Source: Prevotellaceae bacterium
Lineage (GTDB): Bacteria; Bacteroidota; Bacteroidia; Bacteroidales; UBA932
Assembly (NCBI GenBank): GCA_031279735.1
Contig: JAITHX010000226.1
Coordinates: 1 to 13,739 of the forward strand
DNA length: 13,739 nucleotides
Reading direction: 5' to 3'
Shown here in pieces: positions 1 through 6,775 of this stretch. The notes under the pieces were generated by a model. That model made no database searches. It worked only from the letters and a program-made list of their open reading frames with translations, and had not been told where the DNA came from. Positions within the stretch are counted from its first letter, which is position 1. Each line of letters opens with the position of its first letter. The position numbers were made by a program, and so were the translations under genes.

Positions 1-109
1 TTTTATCCGTCGCATTGACGGCGGATTTATGCAGGGTAATCGACCATTTTTGAGTACGAGTACAGGCAACCGATGGAATTATAAACAATATTGCTATTAT
101 AAATTTCAT
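1..109 (-). CDS. N-terminal part of a lipoprotein, cut by the window edge
   Basis: An open frame starts at ATG 109-107 and runs off the left edge without a stop, giving 36 codons. The product begins MKFIIAILFIIPSVACTRTQ, a short hydrophobic signal peptide ending in a lipobox (SVAC, Cys16), so it should be lipidated and anchored in a membrane. The residues after the Cys (TRTQKW) are not acidic, so the surface-export signal of Bacteroidota lipoproteins is not evident. A consensus promoter lies 50-80 bases upstream and points at this start, which is the best support that the gene is real. The function cannot be judged from 36 residues. Confidence 0.65.
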   Translation of the reverse strand, partial: MKFIIAILFIIPSVACTRTQKWSITLHKSAVNATDK

Positions 110-157
110 AATCTGCTAAGATAACATTTTTATGCGTCGCGAATCAATTTGACGGGG

Positions 158-189
158 CAAAGGTAGAAACAAACAACGACAACGACAAA
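158..189 (-). promoter_or_regulatory. Bacteroidota-type promoter for the left-edge lipoprotein gene
   Basis: On the minus strand TTTG (189-186) is followed by 20 bases and TACCTTTG (165-158), matching the TTTG-N19-21-TAnnTTTG consensus of the Bacteroidota primary sigma factor. Transcription would start near 151, leaving a leader of about 42 bases before the ATG at 109. Confidence 0.7.
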
Positions 190-190
190 T

Positions 191-215
191 ATTTTATGTT
201 TCCGAACATAAATAT
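191..215 (-). terminator. possible AT-rich terminator of the TonB receptor/lipoprotein operon
   Basis: TTTATGTT (193-200) and AACATAAA (205-212) form an 8-bp stem with a 4-base loop, extended by an ATAT arm with one bulged base. It lies about 30 bases beyond the stop at 244. On the minus strand it is followed only by ATATTTG, so the U tract is poor. It abuts the -33 box of the next promoter, as a boundary between two transcription units would. Confidence 0.3.
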
Positions 216-243
216 GTCTTTATGCACTTTTACTTCTTATTTC

Positions 244-930
244 TTATTTCTTAATCTGCATGGTATCTCTCAGCACAAGGTTCGATTTGTCGGAATAACT
301 GAAATAGAACGTGTAAGTTTTAAACTCTTCGAGTTCTGCTTTCAACGATAATTCAATGTTCCTCGCGGACAGCATGCTTTGTTTTTTTTCGTTGAATTTC
401 GACAGCTGCATGAAATGCGGATTGACAGGCGACGCGGGCGACGTCGCTTCTGTTGCCGCGTATCCGTTTCGCACGAAATCCTCCGGACTGAAAAAAGATA
501 TGAAAAACAGTTCGCTTAGAGACTCTCCGGCGGAATAACCCGCACATTCCGCGTCACAGCGCACGTCAATCCGACTTTCTCCGTCGGCGAAACACGGATG
601 CTGAAAACAAGTGCCGATAGGACGATTGTAGGCCGTGTCGCCGTTGTTTCGGGCTATTCGGCGAAATTCGCTTCTCATGTTTTCGTCCGCCGGAGCTATG
701 GGATTTATTATTGCGTGCGTGAAAGGAATAAAATTCAAATAGAATTTTACGCTATCCTCCGAAATATTGTCGGCAAAAATGAAAAAATCCGTATCGGGTT
801 CCGGTCTGATATATCGAATCACGTAATTTTCCATGATTCCGCCTTCTCCGCACGTTTCGCACGGCTTGGAACATTGTGAAATACCGAATATCAGCGCCAA
901 TGCCGATGAAAATAAGAATAAAGGTTTCAT
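244..930 (-). CDS. small lipoprotein coupled to the TonB-dependent receptor
   Basis: 228 residues. The N-terminus (MKPLFLFSSALALIFGISQC) is a signal peptide ending at Cys20. Gln at -1 is unusual for a lipobox, so lipidation is likely but not certain. Three Cys follow closely (Cys20, Cys24, Cys27), and more sit in the middle of the protein (GTCFQHPCF and RCDAECAG), so disulfides are possible after export. I recognise no named domain. The ATG overlaps the TGA of the receptor gene (ATGA at 927-930), so the two are translationally coupled. Receptor-lipoprotein pairs of this kind in Bacteroidota usually act together at the outer membrane, but this protein has no SusD-like features and is far shorter than SusD. 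A role as accessory or ligand-capture lipoprotein is inference. Confidence 0.8.
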   Translation of the reverse strand: MKPLFLFSSALALIFGISQCSKPCETCGEGGIMENYVIRYIRPEPDTDFFIFADNISEDSVKFYLNFIPFTHAIINPIAPADENMRSEFRRIARNNGDTAYNRPIGTCFQHPCFADGESRIDVRCDAECAGYSAGESLSELFFISFFSPEDFVRNGYAATEATSPASPVNPHFMQLSKFNEKKQSMLSARNIELSLKAELEEFKTYTFYFSYSDKSNLVLRDTMQIKK

Positions 931-3236
931 GATTTGCCTCCGAATAACAATTTATATGAAACGACGGGAAATATTTGCAGTTGATTTATCGCGTAGTTCT
1001 CCATGCGTCCGTCCTTAAGATAATACCCTTGGTAATAAACGTTTTTATGGTCGGTCAAATTGCGTATGTCCAGCGTAATGACATGCGACGACGATTTTCC
1101 GTCCACTATTAAGCTCGTCTTGATATCCATTCTGAAATAATCGGAATATTGTTTCGACGCATATCGCGAATAGTCCTCCGCGGGATAGAAACTATAATGC
1201 GACAAATCACAGTCGATGGGCGTATAACGTCGTCCGCCGAGCCAATTCGCCGAAAGATACGTTTGCAGGGTCACCCTGTCGCTCAGCTTGAATTTCTTTC
1301 CGAAAAGCGACTTAAAGGTGAACCCCGCGTCGAACAAAGTATTGTACCATCCTTTGCGGCAACGGTACATTGACTTGAAGAGGGAACCCGACAGGTTCGC
1401 TGAAAATCCGTTTATCTCATCGAAGTAAATCATGCCTTCCATGCCCGCGGAATATCCCTTTCCGGTATTGTCGAAAAGCACGCCGGACTGTTCTATGTCC
1501 GCGGCGTCGTATGACAAATTCAGCGCGGACAGGAATAAATCGTTTTCATACTCGACTTGTTTAGCGATGGCGACGTTGTAGTGATACTGTCCGTACAGTT
1601 CGGTCTTGAAACTTATGTCGCGCAACAATTTTCCTCCGAACGACAATACCGCCTGACGACTCCTGACGAACCCGATGTTTCGATTGGGATACGCGATGTT
1701 TTTTACGCTGTCGTAAATTTGCGACATGTATATGCCGACGGGGTTTTGCCTCGAGTATTCGCCCATCGCCAGTTCCAGACGATGATTGTCGAGGGAATAT
1801 GTCGCCGACACTCGCGGTTCCAAACTGTATTTGTCGTTGAGCGAAAACAGGAAGAAATGTATTCCCGACGCGACCGACAATCGCCGGCCGAAGTGAGCTT
1901 TCCATTCCGCAAAGGCGTTCGTCGTACAGTACGTCTTCGAGATTCGATATCTCGACAGTTTGATATTCTGATTTTTCAGAAGTTCCAGACTCGCGAGTCT
2001 CACGTTCGCTCCGCCTCTAAGGACATTCCTCCCGTTCGCCTTGACGTCGAAAAGCAATCCGGCGCCGATGCTTTTGGATTTGTCGACAAGATGATTCAAG
2101 TAATATCTATTGTCGTTTGTCAACTCGTTCGCGTTGTCGGTTTTCAGGTATGAAGCGCCCAGCGTCGCCTTAACGTTCGTTTTTTCGCCGACGAAGAATT
2201 GTCGGGACAATCCGGCGGAGGCGTTGACAGTGTGATTCGAAATCGCCACGGGGTTAGCGTCGGCGACGGGTATTTCGATGTCGCTTTTTCCCGCCAGTCC
2301 CCACAGAACGGTTTTCGCTCCGACCTTGTCTCTCGAAGCCAGTTTGAACGAAAAGTCCGAAAGAGTCGGAGTGGCGCCCAGAAGCTCTCTGTACTTTTTG
2401 TTGATGACGTCGAACAGAGGAATGACCGACTGTCGGAAAGCGGCAACGAACGACGACTTGCGATTTTTCGTCGGAACGGGACCCTCGACAATTAAATTCA
2501 CGTCCAGATTGCTCGCTTCCGCCGAAAATTCATATTCGTTGGCGTTGCCTTCGCGAAAGGAGGCGTCGAAAACTCCCGAAAAAACGTTGCCGAACTCCGA
2601 CGGAAAAGCGCCGGTGTAAAAATACGAGGTTCCGAGAATATCCTTGTTCAGGGAACTCACGACGCCTCCGGACGCTCCGGAGGAAGCGTAGTGATTGGGA
2701 TTGAACACCTCAATTCCCTCAATTCGCCAAAGCACTCCGATCGACGAGTTTCCGCGCACGACCAAATCGTTTCTGTCGTCGCCGGTATTGTTTATTCCGG
2801 GCATCAGAGTCAACATTCTGACCGGATCGTTCGCGTGTCCCGGAATATGCGCCAGTTCCGACGGATTAATCCGTATCCCGCTTATCCTGCCGTAATCGCG
2901 CGTGTCGGACGTAATCGTCACTTCATCGAGCACGGTCGTCGATTCCTTCATGCTTACGGACAAGTTTCGCCGCTTCCTCGACGATACGAAAACGTCGGGG
3001 ACGACAACCGTTTCATATCCCAGCAGTCGAAAGCATACAGAATAGGTTCCCGCCGGAATTTTCAATTCCCAGAAACCTATGCTGTCGTTTTCCGTAAGAA
3101 CGTTCAGTTCCGGCACCGATACCGCGACTCCGCTCAGCGGGCGTCCGGTATCTCCGTCAATCACGTGTCCGCAAACATGTTGCGCTTTAACCGACAACGC
3201 AATAAATAAGGTGAAAATAATGGTGACGTGTCTCAT
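927..3236 (-). CDS. TonB-dependent outer-membrane receptor with carboxypeptidase-like N-terminal domain
   Basis: 769 residues from the ATG at 3236. An in-frame TTG at 3275 exists but lies inside a terminator hairpin, and only the ATG puts the signal peptide (MRHVTIIFTLFIALSVKA) at the N-terminus. Domain order: a carboxypeptidase-D-regulatory-like beta domain at about 22-97 (GHVIDGDTGRPLSGVAVSVP, then GTYSVCFRLLGYE), a TonB plug at about 125-225 (MLTLMPGINN, DLVVRGNSS, WRIEGIEVFNP, GAFPSEFGNVFSGV), then a beta-barrel to the end. This is the usual architecture of energised import receptors, though shorter than SusC glycan receptors and without a SusD partner. The ligand is unknown. The downstream lipoprotein gene overlaps the stop by 4 bp. 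The gene is clearly richer in GC than the lipoprotein cassette upstream of it. Confidence 0.93.
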   Translation of the reverse strand: MRHVTIIFTLFIALSVKAQHVCGHVIDGDTGRPLSGVAVSVPELNVLTENDSIGFWELKIPAGTYSVCFRLLGYETVVVPDVFVSSRKRRNLSVSMKESTTVLDEVTITSDTRDYGRISGIRINPSELAHIPGHANDPVRMLTLMPGINNTGDDRNDLVVRGNSSIGVLWRIEGIEVFNPNHYASSGASGGVVSSLNKDILGTSYFYTGAFPSEFGNVFSGVFDASFREGNANEYEFSAEASNLDVNLIVEGPVPTKNRKSSFVAAFRQSVIPLFDVINKKYRELLGATPTLSDFSFKLASRDKVGAKTVLWGLAGKSDIEIPVADANPVAISNHTVNASAGLSRQFFVGEKTNVKATLGASYLKTDNANELTNDNRYYLNHLVDKSKSIGAGLLFDVKANGRNVLRGGANVRLASLELLKNQNIKLSRYRISKTYCTTNAFAEWKAHFGRRLSVASGIHFFLFSLNDKYSLEPRVSATYSLDNHRLELAMGEYSRQNPVGIYMSQIYDSVKNIAYPNRNIGFVRSRQAVLSFGGKLLRDISFKTELYGQYHYNVAIAKQVEYENDLFLSALNLSYDAADIEQSGVLFDNTGKGYSAGMEGMIYFDEINGFSANLSGSLFKSMYRCRKGWYNTLFDAGFTFKSLFGKKFKLSDRVTLQTYLSANWLGGRRYTPIDCDLSHYSFYPAEDYSRYASKQYSDYFRMDIKTSLIVDGKSSSHVITLDIRNLTDHKNVYYQGYYLKDGRMENYAINQLQIFPVVSYKLLFGGKS

Positions 3237-3254
3237 GTAATGGAAAATTAAAAC

Positions 3255-3289
3255 AAAACTCCCTTTAAAAAACAATTAAAAGGAGTTTT
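3255..3289 (-). terminator. hairpin terminator or attenuator between the lipoprotein cassette and the receptor gene
   Basis: AAAACTCCCTTTAA (3255-3268) and TTAAAAGGAGTTTT (3276-3289) are inverted, pairing at 13 of 14 positions around a 7-base loop. It starts 16 bases after the stop of the 3305-3697 gene on the minus strand and is followed by GTTTTAATTTT. This is a convincing intrinsic terminator for the cassette. I see no TAnnTTTG box between it and the receptor ATG at 3236, so read-through could also feed the receptor gene. Confidence 0.65.
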
Positions 3290-3304
3290 AATTGGAAATC
3301 AATT

Positions 3305-3697
3305 TTATTTAACACTCACGGATTTTGCCAGTCTTAATTCGCTTCTTTTACCATCAACGTTTTCGCTTATAATAAGTAGCGTTATATTACATGTTGCCGT
3401 CTTATTGGGAAATGTTATAAATACTGATGCCTGATAATCCGCTGTTCGACCATTATAGTCCTTGTCAATCACAGCACCATTGTCAACTTCCCATTTAAAA
3501 GTGGATACAGCGTTTCTTATCCCTGCACCATATTCATTGCGAGAGCCCTTGTCAACCTCTGATTTCCCCGTGATTGCGGCTATATTATCAGGAATGCCAT
3601 TTTCTCCTGCATACTCTTTTAACTTGTCATCATCTTTACTGCACGATGACATCCAGAGTGTCATACAACTTAACATAATGTATTTTAAATATTTCAT
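3305..3697 (-). CDS. small PKD-like lipoprotein, probably surface-exposed (paralogue 1)
   Basis: 130 residues. The signal peptide ends in WMSSC (Cys19), followed by SKDDDK. A Lys plus acidic residues just after the lipid Cys matches the lipoprotein export signal described in Bacteroidota, so the protein should face outward on the cell surface. The remaining ~110 residues look like one beta-sandwich domain of PKD type, with conserved-looking AGIR, FKWEV and a terminal KSVSVK. It resembles its neighbour at 3715-4089 in these same positions, so the pair probably arose by duplication. Last gene of the cassette, 17 bases after its neighbour and before a terminator. No function is recognised; binding or adhesion is only inference from fold and location. 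Confidence 0.8.
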   Translation of the reverse strand: MKYLKYIMLSCMTLWMSSCSKDDDKLKEYAGENGIPDNIAAITGKSEVDKGSRNEYGAGIRNAVSTFKWEVDNGAVIDKDYNGRTADYQASVFITFPNKTATCNITLLIISENVDGKRSELRLAKSVSVK

Positions 3698-3714
3698 AAT
3701 GTAAATCGTTAAAA

Positions 3715-4089
3715 TTATTTTACTGAAACCGTTTTTGTTATAGTGTTTATTTTTGATGTCTTGGTGGAATTGGTGTACAATTCCATCGTTATGGTAACAT
3801 CTCTGTATTTACCCGGACTTGGAGCCTTCAATTTAATGAAAGCACTATAATTGCCCTGATAGGCGGCTAACACGGTACCACTGCTTACCTTCCAAAAATA
3901 ATATACTTTAGGATCTCTTGCTCCCGCAATATACTCGGTGTATTCATATCCGGGTGCGGATGTATCTACTTGATCCAATCCAAATATTGTATTTTCTATT
4001 TGCGGGAGGGCATCATCTTCCTTATTGCAACTATTGATTGTAATCAATGCTAAAATGCATATTAAGTTAATAACTATTCTTTTCATCAC
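3715..4089 (-). CDS. small PKD-like lipoprotein, probably surface-exposed (paralogue 2)
   Basis: 124 residues. The signal peptide ends in TINSC (Cys21), followed by NKEDD, again the Lys-plus-acidic export signal expected to direct a lipoprotein to the outer face of the outer membrane. The rest fits one PKD-like beta domain: YIAGAR, YYFWKVSSGTV, a PGKYRDVTITM strand and a terminal KTVSVK. The last motif and the spacing of the AG-R and F-W-V motifs match the 3305-3697 protein. The start codon is 2 bases after the stop of the upstream gene, so it is co-transcribed and probably translationally coupled. The substrate or partner is unknown. Confidence 0.8.
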   Translation of the reverse strand: MMKRIVINLICILALITINSCNKEDDALPQIENTIFGLDQVDTSAPGYEYTEYIAGARDPKVYYFWKVSSGTVLAAYQGNYSAFIKLKAPSPGKYRDVTITMELYTNSTKTSKINTITKTVSVK

Positions 4090-4091
4090 TT

Positions 4092-4940
4092 CTATTCTTT
4101 TAAATTTCTTATTAATATTAACGGCAGTACGGCATGAGTTTCACCGACTATTGAATATGGGGAATCTTCAAAATCAATGTTTTCAATATTTCCCCTTAAG
4201 AGAATAATGTAACATAAAGCTTGTTCCGGAATATCATTAAACAGTGTGTTTTTAAGAATCTCCTCGCCATCGTCTTCCATGAGAACATCAATATTTCTTA
4301 CATGTTTATTCTCCTTTTCTCCATTAATAAAAAGTCCATACCATTCAACCGCGACAACAAGTCCATTCTCGTTCTTCATATCTGGTTTCCATTGTATAAC
4401 AAAATCTTTGTAATAACAATAAGGATATAATTCCTCTTCAGTCTCTATTTTGGGAGAAGTAATCTCCACCAACTCCGGAACATACATGGAAACAGTTTTT
4501 TCGTTGTTCTGACCTTTGGTCATAACCGACGAGAGTGTAAATGATACTTCTTTTCCGTAAAGATCCGAAAAAACATTATGATTATTAGCTTTTGTTGCCA
4601 TTGTTAAATTCTTAATGTCTTTGCCGTTTATCAGTACCTTGATATTGCTTGAAGATTTCGTCAATGAAGATTTTGTCAATGGATTTCGTTCAGAACCATC
4701 ACATACGACAAGTATTTCTTCCTTTAAGGAATTATTCTTATCTGAAAAATACCCGATCATAGGATAATTGTATAATGCCTTACTATAGTTTGTTTCTCCA
4801 TTGAACAGCAGTTCTTCATGGACTTCATTGCTGGAAGCAACACCATTTCGTTTGTGATTTGTTTCATTTATATTATCATCCTGATTGTTTTCACATGACA
4901 ATAAAAAAATGCTGCATAAAATAAAAATCATCTTTTTCAT
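4092..4940 (-). CDS. lipoprotein of unknown function
   Basis: 282 residues. A signal peptide ends in FLLSC (Cys16), then ENNQDDN, acidic but without the Lys of its two downstream neighbours. A low-complexity stretch at about residue 90 repeats LTKSS (PLTKSSLTKSSSN). The middle and C-terminal part has beta-rich character (SMYVPELVEITSP, FVIQWKPD, VVAVEWYGLFING, YIILLRGNIENI). I do not recognise a named family. The gene is AT-rich, sits 2 bases after the stop of the 4943-5431 gene and 2 bases before the next start, so all four genes are one transcription unit. It may be the largest structural member of a surface complex with the two PKD-like lipoproteins; this is inferred from the operon only. 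Confidence 0.8.
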   Translation of the reverse strand: MKKMIFILCSIFLLSCENNQDDNINETNHKRNGVASSNEVHEELLFNGETNYSKALYNYPMIGYFSDKNNSLKEEILVVCDGSERNPLTKSSLTKSSSNIKVLINGKDIKNLTMATKANNHNVFSDLYGKEVSFTLSSVMTKGQNNEKTVSMYVPELVEITSPKIETEEELYPYCYYKDFVIQWKPDMKNENGLVVAVEWYGLFINGEKENKHVRNIDVLMEDDGEEILKNTLFNDIPEQALCYIILLRGNIENIDFEDSPYSIVGETHAVLPLILIRNLKE

Positions 4941-4942
4941 AA

Positions 4943-5431
4943 TTAATCCCTTTGTAAATTGTCAATTAATATAAATTGTTTGTTTTTATAAACATGTAAT
5001 CCTCCTGTTGTTATTTTAAATATCCCATCGACTTCTAATGATTCCATACTGACAAGTGGCTGTGTTAAACGCTTTTCCCATATTACGTATCCCGAATTGA
5101 AATAAGAATCCCGAAAAGGACCGGATATTACGCTGATTTGACCCGACTGATTATAAGGATTTACATTCTCAACATATGGCACTTTATCCTCTAACCCAAC
5201 CATAGAAACATAAATTGGATTATTATACTCATATGTCTTACTTGTAGAAGCACTCGCACACCCTGTAACATTCATCGTTACGATTATTTTGGATTTTTTT
5301 TGTCCGGGAGAATCACCAAATATTTGATTTAATCCATATAATGGGATTTCGGGAGAATATGTGAATATATAATCCTGAGGTAACAAACTGGGGTGCTTTA
5401 ATCTGACATTAAGTTTTATTTTTTTAACCAT
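4943..5431 (-). CDS. unknown protein without signal peptide, first gene of the lipoprotein cassette; possibly a C-terminal fragment
   Basis: 162 residues starting MVKKIKLNVRLKH, with no hydrophobic signal sequence although every following gene encodes a lipoprotein. A stretch near residues 46-68 (KIIVTMNVTGCASASTSK) resembles the last strands of PKD-like domains in secreted Bacteroidota proteins, and the end (MESLEVDGIFKITTGG, FILIDNLQ) is beta-rich like the C-termini of such proteins. The frame is closed by a stop 3-6 bases upstream of the ATG, and I found no obvious frameshifted N-terminal part nearby. It could be the remnant of a larger secreted protein, or a small cytoplasmic or periplasmic partner. 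The gene is AT-rich and 2 bases from the next gene. Confidence 0.65.
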   Translation of the reverse strand: MVKKIKLNVRLKHPSLLPQDYIFTYSPEIPLYGLNQIFGDSPGQKKSKIIVTMNVTGCASASTSKTYEYNNPIYVSMVGLEDKVPYVENVNPYNQSGQISVISGPFRDSYFNSGYVIWEKRLTQPLVSMESLEVDGIFKITTGGLHVYKNKQFILIDNLQRD

Positions 5432-5537
5432 ATTTTATTAAATGTGAATAATTCTATTTTTAAATAATTCTATTCTTTGCTTCAAGAACCTTGGTTCATT
5501 AAGAAAACAACTTATCTTCGCCCTACTTCTTAAAGGG

Positions 5538-5765
5538 CTACCAAAATTGATGTGGTATCAATGCAAATGAATTCATTTTAGTTGATTGTACATATGTGTA
5601 AAAACAATATATCTTCAATATTATTAAAATTCCAGTTTCATACGTTCCGAAGAAATGCAGCTTGAAACGTTCGATACTGCCTTTCATAATCCAGTAACCT
5701 AAAAGTATCGAAATAATTTTCATACCTGAAATACAGGTGATTTTAAAAATATTTATTTTAAACAT
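5538..5765 (-). CDS. doubtful 75-codon frame upstream of the lipoprotein cassette
   Basis: ATG at 5765, stop at 5538-5540. The product (MFKINIFKITCISGMKIISI...) is hydrophobic and rich in Ile, Lys and Phe, as any frame through AT-rich DNA would be, and matches no family I know. The one point in its favour is a TACCTTTG -7 box (5800-5793) that would give a start of transcription about 20 bases before the ATG. It could instead be leader RNA for the cassette, whose first gene starts about 107 bases further on. Confidence 0.18.
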   Translation of the reverse strand: MFKINIFKITCISGMKIISILLGYWIMKGSIERFKLHFFGTYETGILIILKIYCFYTYVQSTKMNSFALIPHQFW

Positions 5766-5792
5766 AAAATCTAAATTTATAATTTAATGGCG

Positions 5793-5800
5793 CAAAGGTA
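5793..5800 (-). promoter_or_regulatory. -7 promoter box only
   Basis: TACCTTTG on the minus strand, followed by GC, fits the Bacteroidota -7 element. No TTG lies 19-21 bases upstream, so the promoter is incomplete. It is the only such box I found upstream of the AT-rich cassette, so it may be the cassette's promoter with a leader of about 350 bases. Confidence 0.35.
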
Positions 5801-5829
5801 ACGGTTATATATATATATCCCGTACACGC

Positions 5830-5877
5830 AAAAGCGTGGTAATTTCCAACAAAAGCGTGGTAATTTCCAACACGCTT
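5830..5877. repeat. perfect 21-base tandem repeat (two copies) with hairpin
   Basis: Two identical 21-base units occupy 5830-5850 and 5851-5871; each contains AAAGCGTGGTAATTTCC. The second unit joins the following bases to form a 7-bp hairpin (AAGCGTG 5853-5859 with CACGCTT 5871-5877, 11-base loop). The repeat lies outside any credible gene. Confidence 0.85.
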
Positions 5878-6095
5878 GTTTCTTGTAGTTTGCAAGGGTA
5901 AAAAAGTCTTTCGGCAACTTGATTTTATCGTACGGGGGATGATGTTAGGCACGGTTAAAAAACACGCGGAAAAATGTTAAAAATAGAAACGTGCCAAACA
6001 GCATGGATGCGAAAATATCGCTTGCAGCAAACTGATATGAATTGTCGCGAAACAATAAAAATCACCGCGAAAACACTATTCGAAAACACAAGGCA

Positions 6096-6126
6096 TTTGT
6101 TCGTATTGTTTTTCTTTCTATCTTTG
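6096..6126 (+). promoter_or_regulatory. consensus Bacteroidota promoter for the HTH regulator
   Basis: TTTG (6096-6099), 19 bases, then TATCTTTG (6119-6126): a full match to the TTTG-N19-TAnnTTTG consensus on the plus strand. Transcription should start near 6133, about 300 bases before the HTH gene start at 6430. Confidence 0.75.
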
Positions 6127-6157
6127 TGCGGCCAAATTGAATTTTCATGGCATGTCG

Positions 6158-6303
6158 TTCGATCGAAGACAAACTTGCTGCCGATTTCGACAGCAAGCAT
6201 TAAGGGGTTGAAAAGATTTTTTTTTAATATTTACTTATATGAAAAAACATAGTAATACATTTATGGTACCATTTGCAGAAATGTTTCATTCGGGGAATGA
6301 AAC
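6158..6303 (+). promoter_or_regulatory. structured leader of the HTH regulator gene
   Basis: Downstream of the promoter lie a 10-base palindrome TTCGATCGAA (6158-6167, about 25 bases after the predicted transcription start, well placed for an operator), a hairpin CTTGCTG/CAGCAAG (6174-6180 and 6191-6197), a run of nine T near 6218-6227, and a 9-bp hairpin GTTTCATTC-GGG-GAATGAAAC (6283-6303). These could act in autoregulation or attenuation; the sequence alone does not show which. Confidence 0.4.
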
Positions 6304-6433
6304 GGCTGTCCGGTCGTCGAGTTTAACGCCCGGCGAGAAAAAAACGGGTTATGCTCCCGTTCGGACAAAGGAATCGCCGAACTCGAAAAGAGAGACGAAG
6401 GATTGTCGAACAATTTTAAACTTAGCTTTATGA
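6239..6433 (+). CDS. possible 64-codon leader ORF coupled to the HTH gene
   Basis: ATG at 6239, TGA at 6431-6433. The TGA overlaps the ATG of the HTH gene (ATGA at 6430-6433), the classic arrangement for translational coupling. It begins MKKHSNTFMVPFAEMF and becomes rich in Arg, Lys, Ser and Thr with no recognisable domain. Against it: the 9-bp hairpin at 6283-6303 lies within it, and the HTH frame is also open upstream to 6301, so the overlap may be chance. If real it may be a regulatory leader peptide rather than a functional protein. Confidence 0.25.
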   Translation: MKKHSNTFMVPFAEMFHSGNETAVRSSSLTPGEKKTGYAPVRTKESPNSKRETKDCRTILNLAL

Positions 6434-6666
6434 ACGCGGAAAAAGAAAGACACATCGGATCCCTCATAAAGGAAAAAGTGAAGGAACGCTCCGTCTCCAT
6501 CACTAAATTCGCAGGCATGATTCATCGCGACAGAACCACTATCTACGGCATTTTCGAACGACAGAGTATCGACTCCGAACTTCTGCGTAAAATATCGGAA
6601 GCGTTGAATTATGATTTCCACAGCGAAGTCTATGGTTTGAATGACCGCGAAAAAACGTCCGGATAG
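6430..6666 (+). CDS. small HTH (XRE-like) DNA-binding protein
   Basis: 78 residues from ATG 6430. A TTG at 6403 would add nine residues, but the HTH domain is complete without them. The pattern is that of a lambda-repressor-like HTH of a small Bacteroidota family: HIGSLIKEKVKERSVSITKF (helix 1 and turn), AGMIHRDRTTIYGIF (helices 2-3, recognition helix around DRTTIYGIF), then QSIDSELLRKISEALNYDF. There is no second domain, and the length is near the minimum for this family. It should be cytoplasmic and bind DNA, probably as a dimer. It stands alone with its own consensus promoter and a palindrome in the leader, which suggests autoregulation. It lies between the AT-rich cassette and the repeat region; no target gene can be named. 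Confidence 0.85.
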   Translation: MNAEKERHIGSLIKEKVKERSVSITKFAGMIHRDRTTIYGIFERQSIDSELLRKISEALNYDFHSEVYGLNDREKTSG

Positions 6667-6689
6667 TATTTGCGGGAAAATAACCTATT

Positions 6690-6762
6690 GGGGTATGGGG
6701 TGCCGTCCGGCCGTGAAGACGGAAACGGAGTCCCCGCCATCCGGCGAAGCGCCCTATACCCC
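6690..6762 (+). terminator. long structured hairpin after the HTH gene, probable terminator
   Basis: Bases 6690-6703 (GGGGTATGGGGTGC) pair with 6749-6762 (GCGCCCTATACCCC) over 14 positions, two of which are G-U pairs in plus-strand RNA. On the minus strand those would be C-A mismatches, so the structure favours a plus-strand transcript. Inner bases can pair further (CCGTgaagACGG). It begins 23 bases after the HTH stop and is followed by GTTTTGAC. The U tract is short, so a small structured RNA is an alternative. Confidence 0.45.
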
Positions 6763-6775
6763 GTTTTGACGGATT

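Larger units (their letters stand above)
5432..6095. other. AT-rich, largely non-coding interval
   Basis: I see no convincing gene here. It holds an interrupted palindrome GAACC-TT-GGTTC (5486-5497) about 55 bases upstream of the 5431 start, a small dyad ACCTGAAATACAGGT (5724-5738), a -7 box, a short AT run (TATATATATATAT around 5805-5818), a 21-base tandem repeat and a doubtful 75-codon frame, all listed separately where worthwhile. The dyads could be operators for the cassette; nothing else supports that. Confidence 0.5.

Noticed and set aside
1557..2153. A 198-codon plus-strand frame
   Set aside because: It is antisense within the TonB receptor barrel and lacks any recognisable feature.
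3237..3275. TTG start at 3275 for the TonB receptor
   Set aside because: It falls inside the terminator hairpin and would put 13 residues before a good signal peptide.
5758..5952. 64-codon minus-strand frame encoding a repeated VGNYHAF
   Set aside because: The peptide repeat only reflects the 21-base DNA repeat; the rest has no coding character.
5955..6252. Opposing frames of 81 and 92 codons
   Set aside because: They overlap each other and a consensus promoter and have no family resemblance.
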